In this document: positions 27,231-37,519 of the stretch, in pieces
How positions within the stretch are numbered: the first letter of the stretch is position 1
How the letters are laid out: each line of letters starts with the position of its first letter
Notes under the pieces: generated by a model
The model's database searches: none
Seen by the model: the letters and a program-made list of their open reading frames with translations, nothing else
Told to the model about the DNA's origin: nothing
Position numbers and translations under genes: made by a program
NCBI GenBank assembly: GCA_028689015.1
Contig: JAQTXC010000007.1
Span: forward strand, 1-64,000
Source: Dechloromonas sp.
Lineage (GTDB): Bacteria > Pseudomonadota > Gammaproteobacteria > Burkholderiales > Rhodocyclaceae
Reading direction: 5' to 3'
Length of the DNA: 64,000 nt

Positions 27231-27965
27231 ATGCGTCAGATCGTCCTTGATACCGAAACCACCGGCCTTGACCCGCGCCACGGCCACCGCCTGATCGAAG
27301 TGGCCGGCATCGAGCTGGTCAATCGCCGGCTGACCGGTCGCCATCTGCACAAATACGTCAACCCGGAACGCGATATCGACGCCGGCGCCCAGGCCGTGCA
27401 TGGCATCACGCTCGAATTCCTGGCCGACAAGCCGAAATTCGCCGATGTCGCCGATGAATTCCTCGAATTCATCAATGGCGCCGAACTGATCATCCACAAC
27501 GCCCCCTTCGACCTCGGCTTTCTCAATGCCGAACTCGACCGCCTGGGTCGGGTGCCGGTCGGCACCGTGTGCAGTGGCGTGATCGACACCTTGAAGATGG
27601 CCAAGGAATTGCACCCCGGCAAACGCAACAGCCTGGATGCCTTGTGCGAACGCTACACGGTCGATAATTCAGGCCGCACGCTGCACGGCGCCCTGCTCGA
27701 TACCGAACTGCTGGCCGAGGTCTATCTGGCCATGACGCGCGGCCAGAACATGTTGATGATCGAGCCCGATGAAACACCGCCTGTTCTGCTCGGTGCCGAC
27801 GGCCTGGCCCGCCAGCGCAAAACGCTCATTGTTCGCCAGCCAAGCGCCGAAGAACTGGCCGAGCACAGCCGCCTGCTGAACGCCATTGACAAGGAATCGA
27901 AAGGTGCCTGCGTCTGGCTGAGCGCAGCCACCACCGACACGCCCCCCCCGGAGCAACGCCCATGA
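27231..27965 (+). CDS. dnaQ: DNA polymerase III epsilon subunit (proofreading exonuclease)
   Basis: A 244-residue DEDDh 3'-5' exonuclease. It has VLDTETTGLDPRHGHRLIEVAG (Exo I) near residue 5, HNAPFDLGFLNAEL (Exo II) and HGALLDTELLAEVYLAM (Exo III with His and Asp). The C-terminal tail would bind the alpha subunit. The ATG at 27231 follows AGGAAAA, 11 bases after the rnhA stop. The stop overlaps the aminopeptidase start by four bases (ATGA). Confidence 0.97.
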   Translation: MRQIVLDTETTGLDPRHGHRLIEVAGIELVNRRLTGRHLHKYVNPERDIDAGAQAVHGITLEFLADKPKFADVADEFLEFINGAELIIHNAPFDLGFLNAELDRLGRVPVGTVCSGVIDTLKMAKELHPGKRNSLDALCERYTVDNSGRTLHGALLDTELLAEVYLAMTRGQNMLMIEPDETPPVLLGADGLARQRKTLIVRQPSAEELAEHSRLLNAIDKESKGACVWLSAATTDTPPPEQRP

Positions 27966-29275
27966 GCCTCGACATCCCCGACGCCATTCGCCAGCAGGCG
28001 CAAGACCTGCTCGACTTCATCGACGCCAGCCCCAGCCCCTGGCATGCCGTGCAGACGGCCAGCCAGCGCCTGCAGGCCGCCGGTTTTTGCCCGCTGAATG
28101 AGGTCGACCGCTGGTCCTTGCGCGCCGGTGGACGGTATTACGTCACCCGGGGTGGTTCGTCGCTGATCGCCTTTGTCGTTGGCGAAGCACCCTTGGCCGA
28201 ACAAGGCCTCTGCCTGGTCGGCGCCCATACCGATTCGCCCGGCCTGCGCCTCAAACCACGCCCGGCCGACAGTGTTGGCGGCGTCGTCCGCCTTGGCGTC
28301 GAAGTCTATGGCGGGCCGATTCTCGCCACCTTTGCCGACCGCGACCTGTCGCTGGCTGGCCGTGTCGTGCTGCGCGATGCTCACGGTCAACGCACCGCAC
28401 TGGTCAATTTTGGCGACGCCCTGCTACGCCTGCCCAATCTGGCCATTCATATGAATCGCGAGGTCAATGACAAGGGGCTGAAATTCAACAAGCAGACCGA
28501 GTTGCCCTTGCTGCTCGGCGCCCTGCCGGCCGGCCTGACCGCGGCCGATGCCTTCCGTCAGCCGCTGGCAGCGCAACTCGATGTCGACCCGGCCAGCCTG
28601 CTGACCTGGGAACTGGCCGCCTTCGATACGCAAAAAGGGGCTTTCTGGGGCGTCGACCGCGAATACCTGGCCAATAGCCAGCTCGACAACCTGGCCTCCT
28701 GCCACGCTGCGCTCAGTGCGCTGATCGCCAGCCCTGACGACACCAGCTCGCGTCTGCTGGCCCTCTTCGACCACGAAGAAGTCGGCAGCGACAGCGCGGT
28801 CGGCGCAGGTGGCAGTTTTCTCGGCGATGTACTACAGCGCCTGAGCAGCGGGCAGGGACTGGACGACGAAGACCGGCAGCGCATGCTGGCGCGCAGCCTG
28901 TTCATCAGTGCCGACATGGCGCATGCCTGGCACCCGAATTTTCCAGCCGCCTACGAGCCCTGCCACACGCTCGCGGTCAACGCCGGCCCGGTGATCAAAA
29001 ACAACGCCAACCAGCGGTACAGCACCGATGCTGAAACTGCCGCCCGCTTCATGGCCTGTTGCGAACGGGCCGGCGTGCCCTGCCAGCAATACGCCCACCG
29101 CACCGATCTCGGTTGCGGCAGCACCATCGGCCCCATCCTGGCGGCCCGCCTGGGCGTGCCCAGTGTCGATGTCGGCTCACCGATGTGGGCCATGCACAGT
29201 GTCCGTGAAAGCGCCGGCGTACTCGACCACGGCTACCTGATCGCAGCCCTGGGTGCAGCCTTCGCCGGCCGCTGA
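27962..29275 (+). CDS. apeB: M18 family aminopeptidase
   Basis: A 437-residue zinc aminopeptidase of the aspartyl aminopeptidase family. Metal and catalytic motifs are VGAHTDSPGLRLKPRP near residue 82, FDHEEVGSDSAVGAGGSFL near 260, SADMAHAWHPNF near 320 and the C-terminal VDVGSPMWAMHSVRE (His). The length matches PepC/ApeB-type enzymes. It is the last gene of the methyltransferase-rnhA-dnaQ-apeB run and ends 7 bases before a convergent gene. Confidence 0.95.
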   Translation: MSLDIPDAIRQQAQDLLDFIDASPSPWHAVQTASQRLQAAGFCPLNEVDRWSLRAGGRYYVTRGGSSLIAFVVGEAPLAEQGLCLVGAHTDSPGLRLKPRPADSVGGVVRLGVEVYGGPILATFADRDLSLAGRVVLRDAHGQRTALVNFGDALLRLPNLAIHMNREVNDKGLKFNKQTELPLLLGALPAGLTAADAFRQPLAAQLDVDPASLLTWELAAFDTQKGAFWGVDREYLANSQLDNLASCHAALSALIASPDDTSSRLLALFDHEEVGSDSAVGAGGSFLGDVLQRLSSGQGLDDEDRQRMLARSLFISADMAHAWHPNFPAAYEPCHTLAVNAGPVIKNNANQRYSTDAETAARFMACCERAGVPCQQYAHRTDLGCGSTIGPILAARLGVPSVDVGSPMWAMHSVRESAGVLDHGYLIAALGAAFAGR

Positions 29276-29282
29276 ACGGCGC

Positions 29283-32200
29283 TCAGGCCCGGCGGGCGGC
29301 CTGCCAGGCGAACAGGTCGTCAGCCGGTAGCGGCCGACTAAAGAGGTAGCCCTGCATGAACTGGCAACCACGCGCCGCCAGGAAAGCGCGTTGCGCTTCG
29401 TTCTCCACCCCTTCAGCCACCACCTGCATGCCCAGATCGCGGGCCAGCGACAAGGTGGCCGAGGCAATCGCGGCATCTTCCACATCCTCTGGCAAATCTT
29501 TGACGAAGCCGCGATCAATCTTCAGCCGGTGAATCGGCAGGCGCTTCAGGTAGCTCAAGCTGGAATAACCCGTACCAAAATCATCAAGCGCCAGTCGAAT
29601 GCCGAGATCACATAATTGCTGCATGCGGTCCAGTACCTCAGCGGTCGGCTGCATGAGGGCGCTCTCGGTCAATTCCAGTTCCAGGCAGTTGGGATCTATC
29701 CCGGTCCGATCCAGCAGACGTTGCACCGTCTGGACGAAATCCGCCTGGCGGAACTGGATGGCGGAAATATTGACGGCCATCGACACTGGCAACCCGGCGG
29801 TGGCCCAGGCGACCTGCTGGCGGCAAGCCGCTTCCAGCACCCACTCGCCCACACTGAGGATGAGGCCACTTTCTTCAGCCAGGCCAATGAACTGCAGCGG
29901 CGGCAACAAGCCCAGATCGGGATGCTGCCAGCGCAACAAGGCCTCGACGCCTTGCAGGGTGGCATCGCCAGCCGTCACCTGCGGTTGGTAATGCAGCACC
30001 AGTTCGTTGCGTTCGATCGCCCGGCGCAAGGCGTTTTCCAGCATCAGGCGTTCGAGGGCATGGGTATCCATCTCGGGCTTGAAATAATGGAAGGCATTGC
30101 GCCCCTGGTTCTTGGCGCTGTACATAGCCACGTCGGCATGCTTGAGCAGATCGCTGGCATCGCTGCCGTCATCCGGATAAAGCGCAATGCCGATACTGAC
30201 CGAGATGCTCAATTCGTGGCCGTCGATCGGCATGGGTGACTGCAAGGCGGCAATCAGCTTGCGAGCGACCAAGGCCGCATCTTCCTGATGGCTGATGCGC
30301 GGCAGCAAGACGACGAATTCATCGCCCCCCAGACGGGCCAGAAAATCATTGTCGCGCAGGCAATCCGCCAGACGACGCGCCACACCGGACAGCAATTGAT
30401 CGCCAACCGGGTGGCCGAGTGAGTCATTGACCGCCTTGAAGTGATCAAGATCGAGGAAGAGGACCGCCAGAATGTCGCCGTGCCGCGCCGCATTGCGCAA
30501 CTCACTGTGGATGCGCTCGTTCCACAAAGTACGGTTCGGCAAACCGGTCAGCACATCGTAATGGGCCAGATAGGCAATATGCGCTTCTGCCTCGCGCGCC
30601 GCGGTGACATCCTGAGCAGTACCGCGGATCCGCAGGCCGTTGGCTGGATCGCCATCGCTCTCGATCCGGAAATGCAGAATGCGTGGATTGAGGTGATTCG
30701 CTGCCAGACGGCAATCGAGGGCAATTTCCCCCACTTCGAGCGCCATCTTGTTCAGGGCATTGCGCAACGCCGGCACGTCCTCTGTATTAACACATTCGAG
30801 CAAGCGACGACGATCCACCCGGGCGTTTTCCGGCAAACCCAGGTTAAGCAGCAATTCACTTGAACAGTTCCAGATCGGCCGGCCTGGCAAGGCCTCCCAA
30901 CTCCCCAAGCGCGCGATGCGTTGCGCCTGCAGCAGTTCTTCCTGTTGCAGGATCAATTGTTGCGATGCCTCAGCCAGTTGCTGTGTCCGCTCATGAACCA
31001 AGAGTTCGACCCGCCGGGCACGGCCGCTGGTCAAGAGCAGGAAAGCACCAAGAATGGCGGTACTGAGCAAGCCAAGAGCCAGGGTCAACCAGACCCCCCA
31101 ACTGCGCAGCGACTGCATGTAAGCCGGCGTCGCCACCACCGTCAGCTCCCACGGTCGACCGGCAAATTCCAGTTTTTTCTGCCAATTCAGGCGCACGCCT
31201 GACCAGGCCACTTCCTTGCAACCAACCGGGCCGTATAGATGCTCAGGAGCCTCGGGCTGTCCACGGTCGACCAGGCAGACATCGACATCACTTGTGCTTC
31301 GCTGGCCTAGCACGGCATCAATCGCATCTTCCATGCGAAACACTGCCGACACCATGCCCAATGGGGCACCCGATCGCGAATCCAGGGCCGCCTGATAAAC
31401 CACCACCCCCCGTTGTTCGCCTCGCTCCTGAACCAGGCGGATTGGTTCGGAGGCCACAGCCTGGCCACTTTCCAGCGTCTGCCGGGCAGCTCGCGCCGTG
31501 CGGGGCAAAACCAGCGGATCCAGACCAACCACGCTGCGGTTATTGGCCAGCGGTTCGACATAGAGAATCGGCAGATACTCGGCCGCTTGTTCGGCAATGA
31601 AAGTCCGCCCCGCGGGATCGCGCCCCAAAATGGCAAAATCAGCGATATCGCCCGCCCGCACCCCGGCTTCAAAAGCGAGTCGCTGCTCGGCATTGATCAA
31701 AGGGCTCCAGCCAAAATTCTGCGTTCCCGGGTAACGCGCCAATAAAGGGGTCGTGAATTGTCGCCAGGCATCGCGCGTCAAGGCCGGATGCACGACTGCC
31801 AGGCGCTGCAAGGCCAGCACCTGATCCAGTTGGGCCTCCAGACGCTTGCCGACCTGACTGCCGACAAATTCGGCATCGCGATTGAACTGGCCTTGCAGTC
31901 GATGGTTTTCCCAGTCGCGAACCTGCAAGAAGGCCATCGCCAACAGACTCAAACCGATACCCATCGGCAAGGCCACCGCCCAGCGGCGCGGCCGCCAGTC
32001 CTCGGCCGGCTGGCCGAAAAAGACCAGCAACAAGGGCACCATCACCAGCACACCCAGCGTGTCCCCTGCCCACCAATTGACCCAGTTGAAGAAAATCTCA
32101 TCGACCGCGAACAAACCGGTCGTCGTCAGCACGGTAATGGCAATCGTCGCGCTCACCAGACAGCCGAGCGGTGCGACAACTGCCACAAAACGCAAGATGC

Positions 32201-32561
32201 TGTCGTGGCTATCCAGCGGGTTAGGCAAACCAATAAAACGCCGGAACACGGTATAACTGAACCAGGCCTGCAAGGTCGCCCCCCCGGCAATGGCAAGCGT
32301 GGCTAACCAGGCCATACCGACCAGACCGCTCTGACTGGCGGCCAGCAACTGCACCCCCAGGGCTCCCAGGAAAATCACAGGCAAGCTGCGTGGTCCGAGC
32401 ACCAGCATCGCCGCCAGGGCAATGCCGGCCGGCGGAAAAAGCGGTGCGGCATAGCCGGGCGGCACGGCAATTTGCAAGGCAGCCCAACCACTCAGGGCGT
32501 AGCTAAAAGCAATCAGAGAATCGCGGCGCAGGGTTGAAAGCATGAAATGCCGAGAGAACAT
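29283..32561 (-). CDS. MASE1-CHASE-GGDEF-EAL membrane c-di-GMP signalling protein
   Basis: A 1092-residue protein. The N-terminus is a MASE1 sensor of about eight spans (residues 10-215, with PPGYAAPLFPPAGIALAAMLVLG). A periplasmic CHASE domain follows (about 230-460, PGTQNFGWSPLINAEQRLAFE), then another span, a PAS-like region, a GGDEF domain with intact LGGDEFVVLLP and an EAL domain with intact VEALLRWQHPD and DDFGTGYSSL. It may therefore both make and degrade c-di-GMP in response to an external small ligand. Start codons at 32561 and 32543 both lack a clear ribosome binding site. Confidence 0.93.
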   Translation of the reverse strand: MFSRHFMLSTLRRDSLIAFSYALSGWAALQIAVPPGYAAPLFPPAGIALAAMLVLGPRSLPVIFLGALGVQLLAASQSGLVGMAWLATLAIAGGATLQAWFSYTVFRRFIGLPNPLDSHDSILRFVAVVAPLGCLVSATIAITVLTTTGLFAVDEIFFNWVNWWAGDTLGVLVMVPLLLVFFGQPAEDWRPRRWAVALPMGIGLSLLAMAFLQVRDWENHRLQGQFNRDAEFVGSQVGKRLEAQLDQVLALQRLAVVHPALTRDAWRQFTTPLLARYPGTQNFGWSPLINAEQRLAFEAGVRAGDIADFAILGRDPAGRTFIAEQAAEYLPILYVEPLANNRSVVGLDPLVLPRTARAARQTLESGQAVASEPIRLVQERGEQRGVVVYQAALDSRSGAPLGMVSAVFRMEDAIDAVLGQRSTSDVDVCLVDRGQPEAPEHLYGPVGCKEVAWSGVRLNWQKKLEFAGRPWELTVVATPAYMQSLRSWGVWLTLALGLLSTAILGAFLLLTSGRARRVELLVHERTQQLAEASQQLILQQEELLQAQRIARLGSWEALPGRPIWNCSSELLLNLGLPENARVDRRRLLECVNTEDVPALRNALNKMALEVGEIALDCRLAANHLNPRILHFRIESDGDPANGLRIRGTAQDVTAAREAEAHIAYLAHYDVLTGLPNRTLWNERIHSELRNAARHGDILAVLFLDLDHFKAVNDSLGHPVGDQLLSGVARRLADCLRDNDFLARLGGDEFVVLLPRISHQEDAALVARKLIAALQSPMPIDGHELSISVSIGIALYPDDGSDASDLLKHADVAMYSAKNQGRNAFHYFKPEMDTHALERLMLENALRRAIERNELVLHYQPQVTAGDATLQGVEALLRWQHPDLGLLPPLQFIGLAEESGLILSVGEWVLEAACRQQVAWATAGLPVSMAVNISAIQFRQADFVQTVQRLLDRTGIDPNCLELELTESALMQPTAEVLDRMQQLCDLGIRLALDDFGTGYSSLSYLKRLPIHRLKIDRGFVKDLPEDVEDAAIASATLSLARDLGMQVVAEGVENEAQRAFLAARGCQFMQGYLFSRPLPADDLFAWQAARRA

Positions 32562-32703
32562 GAGACGGGTGGTGGATTATAGGTGCCCGCACCAAAATGA
32601 ATGCGACAAAATCCCGAAACCTGACAAATCACCCTACCCGCTGCGACAAGATGCCGCAGACACAGCGCCTCGCGGCCGCCAACAAATCACGGATAATCCG
32701 GCC

Positions 32704-33963
32704 ATGCCCTTCATTTTCCGCAGCATCGGTGATGCTGATCACCGGCTTCACCTGCGTCGTCTGATCGTCGCCCGCTGGCTCATGCTATTGAGCATGACGT
32801 TGCTCATCCTGTGGGCTCCCGTTGGCCTCGATCTGCCTTTGCCGCATCTTCCGATGCTGGGCATTCTGGCCATCGCCGCCATCCTCAATGCCATCGCCCA
32901 GCAGCGGCTGCACACCAGCCACCCCCAGGCCGGTGAGTTGAGCAGCCAGTTGCTGCTCGACATCGGCGCGCTCGGTGGCTTGGTTTTTTTCAGCGGCGGC
33001 GCCACCAATCCCCTGGTATCGCTGCTGTTGCCACCAGTCGCCATTGCCGCCATTGCGCTCCCCGCACGCCATGTCCTGCTGGTCGGCAGTGCCGCCATCC
33101 TCACTTACTCCTTGCTGATGTTGTTCTATGTGCCACTGTCCATTGCCGATGCAACGCGCGCCACCCGCCTGCACCTGATCGGCATGTGGCTGACCTTTGT
33201 CGTCTCGGCTGGGCTGATTGGCTGGATCATCCTGCGCATGACGCAGTTGATCCGCCAACGGGATGCCGAACTGGCCAGCACCCGGGAAACGGCCCTGCGC
33301 GACGAACGAGTGCTGGCCATGGGAACGCTGGCGGCGGGTGCAGCTCACGAGTTGGGCACCCCCCTGGCCACCATGCACCTGATCGTCGGCGAATTGGCCC
33401 GCGACCCGACCTTAGCGGCCGCCGTCCAGGACGATATGGCCGTCCTGCGCCAGCAACTAGGCATTTGCAAGGAGATCATCAGCGGCCTGGCCCGCCGTGC
33501 CGGGGCCGAACGTCTGGAAAAATCGAACAGTCAGGCGGTCGACCGCTGGCTCGAACAACTCCGCCAGCACTGGCACGCCGCCCGGCCGCAAGCGGCCAGC
33601 CTGCTGCACGTGCTCAGTACCGCACCGGCACCAGAGATCATCATCGATCCCCGCCTGGAACAAGCAGTGCTCAATCTACTCAACAATGCGGCCAACGCCA
33701 GCCCCTGTCCGGTAGACATCAGCCTAAGCTGGTCCGGGCAACAATTCAGTATCGCCATCGGCGATGCTGGCCCGGGCTTTCCGCCGAGCGTCCTCGACCT
33801 CGGCGGCCATACTGATTTTCCGGCCCATGCTGGCGGCAGCGGTGTCGGCTTGCTGCTCACCCGCAGCGCTATCGAACAACTGGGTGGTCGCCTGCTGCTC
33901 AGCAACCCGGAACATGGCGGCGCCTTGGCCTGCCTCGAAATCCCTCTGGAACAACAGCCATGA
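32704..33963 (+). CDS. regB: RegB/PrrB-type redox sensor histidine kinase
   Basis: A 419-residue membrane kinase. About six spans lie in residues 20-180, including the ubiquinone-site segment FFSGGATNPLVSLLLPP that characterises RegB/ActS/PrrB. The H-box is GAAHELGTPLATMHLI, also diagnostic. The HATPase region has NLLNNAANASP and GDAGPGFPPS. RegB senses the aerobic quinone pool. The redox Cys typical of RegB is not obvious after the H-box. The track start at 32542 is upstream; the ATG at 32704 (MPFIFRSIGD) fits family length. It is coupled to regA by ATGA. Confidence 0.93.
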   Translation: MPFIFRSIGDADHRLHLRRLIVARWLMLLSMTLLILWAPVGLDLPLPHLPMLGILAIAAILNAIAQQRLHTSHPQAGELSSQLLLDIGALGGLVFFSGGATNPLVSLLLPPVAIAAIALPARHVLLVGSAAILTYSLLMLFYVPLSIADATRATRLHLIGMWLTFVVSAGLIGWIILRMTQLIRQRDAELASTRETALRDERVLAMGTLAAGAAHELGTPLATMHLIVGELARDPTLAAAVQDDMAVLRQQLGICKEIISGLARRAGAERLEKSNSQAVDRWLEQLRQHWHAARPQAASLLHVLSTAPAPEIIIDPRLEQAVLNLLNNAANASPCPVDISLSWSGQQFSIAIGDAGPGFPPSVLDLGGHTDFPAHAGGSGVGLLLTRSAIEQLGGRLLLSNPEHGGALACLEIPLEQQP

Positions 33964-34493
33964 GCACGCCTATTTTGGTGGTCGACGACGACCCAGTTTT
34001 CAATAGCGTGCTGGTGCGCACCCTGAATCGACGCGGTCTGGCTGCGCATGGCGTGCTTGACGGCGAGACAGCCTTGCAGCACCTGCACCATCACCCCTGC
34101 CAGCGCCTGATCCTCGACCTCAATCTCAACGGCAGCTCCGGGCTGGCCCTGATTCCACAGATCCTGGCCCAGGCCCCCGACTGCCGCATCGTCGTGCTGA
34201 CCGGTTATGCCAGCATTGCCACCGCCGTCGAGGCAGTCAAACGTGGCGCCACCCAATATCTGGCCAAACCGGTAGACATCGAAAGCATCCTCGCCGCTTT
34301 TGACGACCAAAGCTCGGCCGACGAAGGCATCACCCCATCCGATGAGCCGCTTTCGGTCGACCGCCTGGCGTGGGAACATATCCAGCGCGTGCTTAGTGAA
34401 AACGATGGCAATATCTCGGCCACCGCCCGCGCCCTGAAAATGCATCGCCGCACCTTGCAGCGCAAGCTCACCAAACGACCGGTACGCGCCTGA
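33960..34493 (+). CDS. regA: RegA/PrrA/ActR-type response regulator
   Basis: A 177-residue regulator: receiver domain 1-115 with VVDDDPVFN, LILDLNLNGSSG (phospho-Asp) and LAKPVDIESIL. A Fis-like helix-turn-helix follows at the end, ENDGNISATARALKMHRRTLQRKLTKR, which is the near-invariant RegA DNA-binding helix. RegA controls redox-dependent genes including denitrification and terminal oxidases in proteobacteria. A palindrome resembling its site is present in the nosZ promoter of this window. The start overlaps the regB stop (ATGA). Confidence 0.95.
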   Translation: MSTPILVVDDDPVFNSVLVRTLNRRGLAAHGVLDGETALQHLHHHPCQRLILDLNLNGSSGLALIPQILAQAPDCRIVVLTGYASIATAVEAVKRGATQYLAKPVDIESILAAFDDQSSADEGITPSDEPLSVDRLAWEHIQRVLSENDGNISATARALKMHRRTLQRKLTKRPVRA

Positions 34494-34555
34494 ACAATCG
34501 GCGGACCACCCGCCGCAATCCGGGAATATCTACGCATCGTGCAAGCCAGGCGGCC

Positions 34556-34585
34556 TTGGCGAATCCAGAAGAGGCCCCTTATACT
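34556..34585 (+). promoter_or_regulatory. Sigma70-like promoter of the mrp operon
   Basis: TTGGCG, an 18-base spacer and TATACT, 80 bases before the mrpA start and 60 bases after regA. This suggests the antiporter operon is transcribed independently of regBA. Confidence 0.45.
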
Positions 34586-34665
34586 GCCCTTCCCACAGCC
34601 TGACCGTGGTCTCCTCACCCCCGCTGCCCTACCGTTGCAACCTCGAGCCCCCGGACCGTGAGCCC

Positions 34666-37518
34666 ATGAGCCTTGCCCTGATCGTTATGCTGCCCTTTCT
34701 CGGCGCCATCCTGCCGGCGCTGATGATCCGTGCCGGACGCAATGCCTGCGCCACCAGCACCTTCACCGTCACGCTGCTCGCCTTCCTGTTATTGATGACC
34801 CATGCGCCGACGGTATTGCGCGGCGAAATCGTCCACGCCCGCTGGGAATGGGTCCCGCAGCTCGGTCTCAACGTCAATTTTTTCCTCGACGGTCTCGGCT
34901 TCTTCTTCGCCGGCCTGATCCTCGGCATCGGCTTGTTGATCATCACCTACGCCCGTTTCTACCTGGCCAAGGAAGACCCAATGGGCAGCTTTTACAGCTA
35001 CCTGCTGCTCTTCCAGGGCGCCATGGTCGGCATCGTGCTGTCGGACAACATCCTGCTACTGCTGGTCTTCTGGGAACTGACCAGCCTGTCGTCCTTCCTG
35101 CTCATCGGCTACTGGAAGCACCTGCCGGAAGGTCGTCAGGGCGCGCGCATGGCGCTGACCATCACCGGCGCCGGCGGCCTATCGATGATCGCCGGCATGC
35201 TGATTCTGGGTGACATCGCCGGCTCCTACGACCTGTCGGTCATCCTGCAGCACAAAGAAGCGATCCAGGCCTCGCCGCTCTATCTGCCGGCGCTGATCCT
35301 GATCCTCGGCGGCTGCTTCACCAAGAGCGCGCAATTCCCTTTCCATTTCTGGCTGCCGCACGCCATGGCCGCACCGACGCCGGTGTCCGCCTACCTGCAC
35401 TCGGCAACCATGGTCAAGGCCGGGCTGTTCCTGATGGCGCGCCTGTGGCCGGTATTGGCCAGCACCGACGAATGGTTTTACCTGGTCGCCACGACCGGCC
35501 TGATCACCATGCTGATCGGCGCCTGGATCGCACTGTTCAAGGATGACCTGAAGGGCTTGCTCGCCTTCTCGACGGTCAGCCACCTCGGCCTGATCACCTT
35601 CCTGCTCGGCCTCGGTTCGCCGATGGCCGCCGTCGCCGCCGTCTTCCACATCCTCAACCACGCCACCTTCAAGGCCGCGCTGTTCATGAACGCCGGCATC
35701 GTCGACCATGAAACCGGCACCCGTGACATCAATAAACTCGGCGGCCTGATGGCGCTGATGCCGATTTCCGGCACGCTGGCGATGATCGCCGCCGCCTCGA
35801 TGGCTGGCGTGCCGCTGCTCAACGGCTTCCTGTCCAAGGAAATGATGCTGGAGGAAGCCGCTCACACCGCCTGGCTCGGCAACGACTGGATCGTGCCGGC
35901 GCTGGCGACGCTGGCGGCCTGCTTCTCGGTCGCCTATTCGTTCCGCTACATCGTCCATGTCTATTTCGGCAAACCGGCCGGCGAAACGCCGCGGCATCCG
36001 CATGACCCGCCGTTCGGGATGTGGGGGCCGCCAACGCTGCTGGTCGTGCTGGTCGTGCTAATCGGCCTCTTTCCGGCGACCATCGCCGGCCCGCTGCTCG
36101 CCACCGTTGCCAGCGCCGTCATCGGTGGCCCGCTGCCCGACTATCACCTGGCAATCTGGCACGGCCTGACGCCGGCGCTGGGAATGAGCGCTGTGGCCGT
36201 CGTCGTCGGTCTGTCGCTGCTGATGGCCTACACCCGCGTCCGTCGCGGCTGGGCGGCCGGCCCGCATCCGGAAGCCAAGGCGATATTCCAGGGAACGCTC
36301 GCTGCCGCCGTCCGATTGGCCCAGATCATCACGCACGGCCTGCATAACGGCTCACTACAACGCCACCTGGCCTTCACGGTCGGCGCCGCTGTCGTCCTCG
36401 GCTTCGTCGCCTTTGCCACCGCCACCCACGCCCCGGGCACACGCCCGCTGCTGCCGGCCACCCCGGTCGCGGTCATCGTCTGGCTGCTGCTGGTTGGTGC
36501 GACGCTGGCCGTGGTTTTACTGCATCGCCAGCGGTTGACCGCGCTAATCGCTGTGGGCGTCATTGGCATGGTCGTCTCGCTGAGCTTCGTCTATCTGTCT
36601 GCACCGGACCTGGCGCTGACGCAAATTTCGGTCGAAGTGGTCACGGTCATCCTGATTCTGCTGGCATTGAATTTTCTACCCAAAGCCACGCCGAACGAGA
36701 GCAGCACCAGTCGCCGGCTACGCGACGGCCTGATCGCAACGCTGGCTGGCCTCGGCGTCGGCGGCGCAACTTGGGCGATGACCACGCGCCCTGGCGAAAC
36801 GCTGTCCGGTTACTACCTGGAGCAATCGCTCCCAGGCGGCGGTGGCACCAACGTGGTCAACGTCATTCTGGTCGATTTCCGGGGTTTCGATACCTTTGGC
36901 GAAATCATCGTCCTCGGCATTGCTGCACTGATCATCTACGCCCTGCTCGACGGCGCCACCCGCGGTGCCGTCGGCCGCAAGCTGGCCGCCTGGCAACCGG
37001 ACCAGCAACGCGCCGCCGACCGTCATCCGTTGATGATGGTGGTCGCCACCCGCGTCATGCTGCCGCTGGCGCTCCTGGTCGGCGCCTTCATTTTTCTGCG
37101 CGGCCACAATGTGCCCGGCGGTGGCTTCATCGCCGGCCTGATCGTCGCCATTGCCCTGATCATGCAATATATGGCCAGCGGCTACAGTTGGGCGGCGCAA
37201 CGCATGAAGGTCGATTACCACGCCCTGATCGGCAGCGGCGTGCTGATCGCTGCCGCCACCGGTGCCGTTTCCTGGCTCACCGACCATCCCTTCCTGACCA
37301 GCGCTTTCGGCCATTTCCACCTGCCTTTGATCGGCGAGTTCGAACTGGCCTCGGCAATGGCCTTCGACACCGGCGTTTTCCTGACCGTCATCGGTGCCAC
37401 CATGCTGGCACTAGCCAATCTGTCGCGCATTGGCTGCCTGGCCGAGACACTGCCACTGCAGGAGGCGGCCATGGAACCTGACCTACGCCGTACCCACCCT
37501 GCGCCCGGGGAACACTGA
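34666..37518 (+). CDS. mrpA: Mrp-type Na+/H+ antiporter subunit A fused to subunit B
   Basis: A 950-residue inner-membrane protein with more than 20 spans. Residues 1-500 resemble NuoL-type proton channels (NILLLLVFWELTSLSSFLLIGYW, HSATMVKAGLFLMARL, FSTVSHLGLITFLLGLGSP). A DUF4040/MbhD-like part follows (YLSAPDLALTQISVEVVTVILILLALNFLP). The last 150 residues are an MnhB domain (LLVGAFIFLRGHNVPGGGFIAGLI), so A and B are one polypeptide as in several proteobacteria. The Mrp complex exchanges Na+ or K+ for H+. The start at 34666 fits the first membrane helix. Confidence 0.95.
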   Translation: MSLALIVMLPFLGAILPALMIRAGRNACATSTFTVTLLAFLLLMTHAPTVLRGEIVHARWEWVPQLGLNVNFFLDGLGFFFAGLILGIGLLIITYARFYLAKEDPMGSFYSYLLLFQGAMVGIVLSDNILLLLVFWELTSLSSFLLIGYWKHLPEGRQGARMALTITGAGGLSMIAGMLILGDIAGSYDLSVILQHKEAIQASPLYLPALILILGGCFTKSAQFPFHFWLPHAMAAPTPVSAYLHSATMVKAGLFLMARLWPVLASTDEWFYLVATTGLITMLIGAWIALFKDDLKGLLAFSTVSHLGLITFLLGLGSPMAAVAAVFHILNHATFKAALFMNAGIVDHETGTRDINKLGGLMALMPISGTLAMIAAASMAGVPLLNGFLSKEMMLEEAAHTAWLGNDWIVPALATLAACFSVAYSFRYIVHVYFGKPAGETPRHPHDPPFGMWGPPTLLVVLVVLIGLFPATIAGPLLATVASAVIGGPLPDYHLAIWHGLTPALGMSAVAVVVGLSLLMAYTRVRRGWAAGPHPEAKAIFQGTLAAAVRLAQIITHGLHNGSLQRHLAFTVGAAVVLGFVAFATATHAPGTRPLLPATPVAVIVWLLLVGATLAVVLLHRQRLTALIAVGVIGMVVSLSFVYLSAPDLALTQISVEVVTVILILLALNFLPKATPNESSTSRRLRDGLIATLAGLGVGGATWAMTTRPGETLSGYYLEQSLPGGGGTNVVNVILVDFRGFDTFGEIIVLGIAALIIYALLDGATRGAVGRKLAAWQPDQQRAADRHPLMMVVATRVMLPLALLVGAFIFLRGHNVPGGGFIAGLIVAIALIMQYMASGYSWAAQRMKVDYHALIGSGVLIAAATGAVSWLTDHPFLTSAFGHFHLPLIGEFELASAMAFDTGVFLTVIGATMLALANLSRIGCLAETLPLQEAAMEPDLRRTHPAPGEH

Positions 37519-37519
37519 C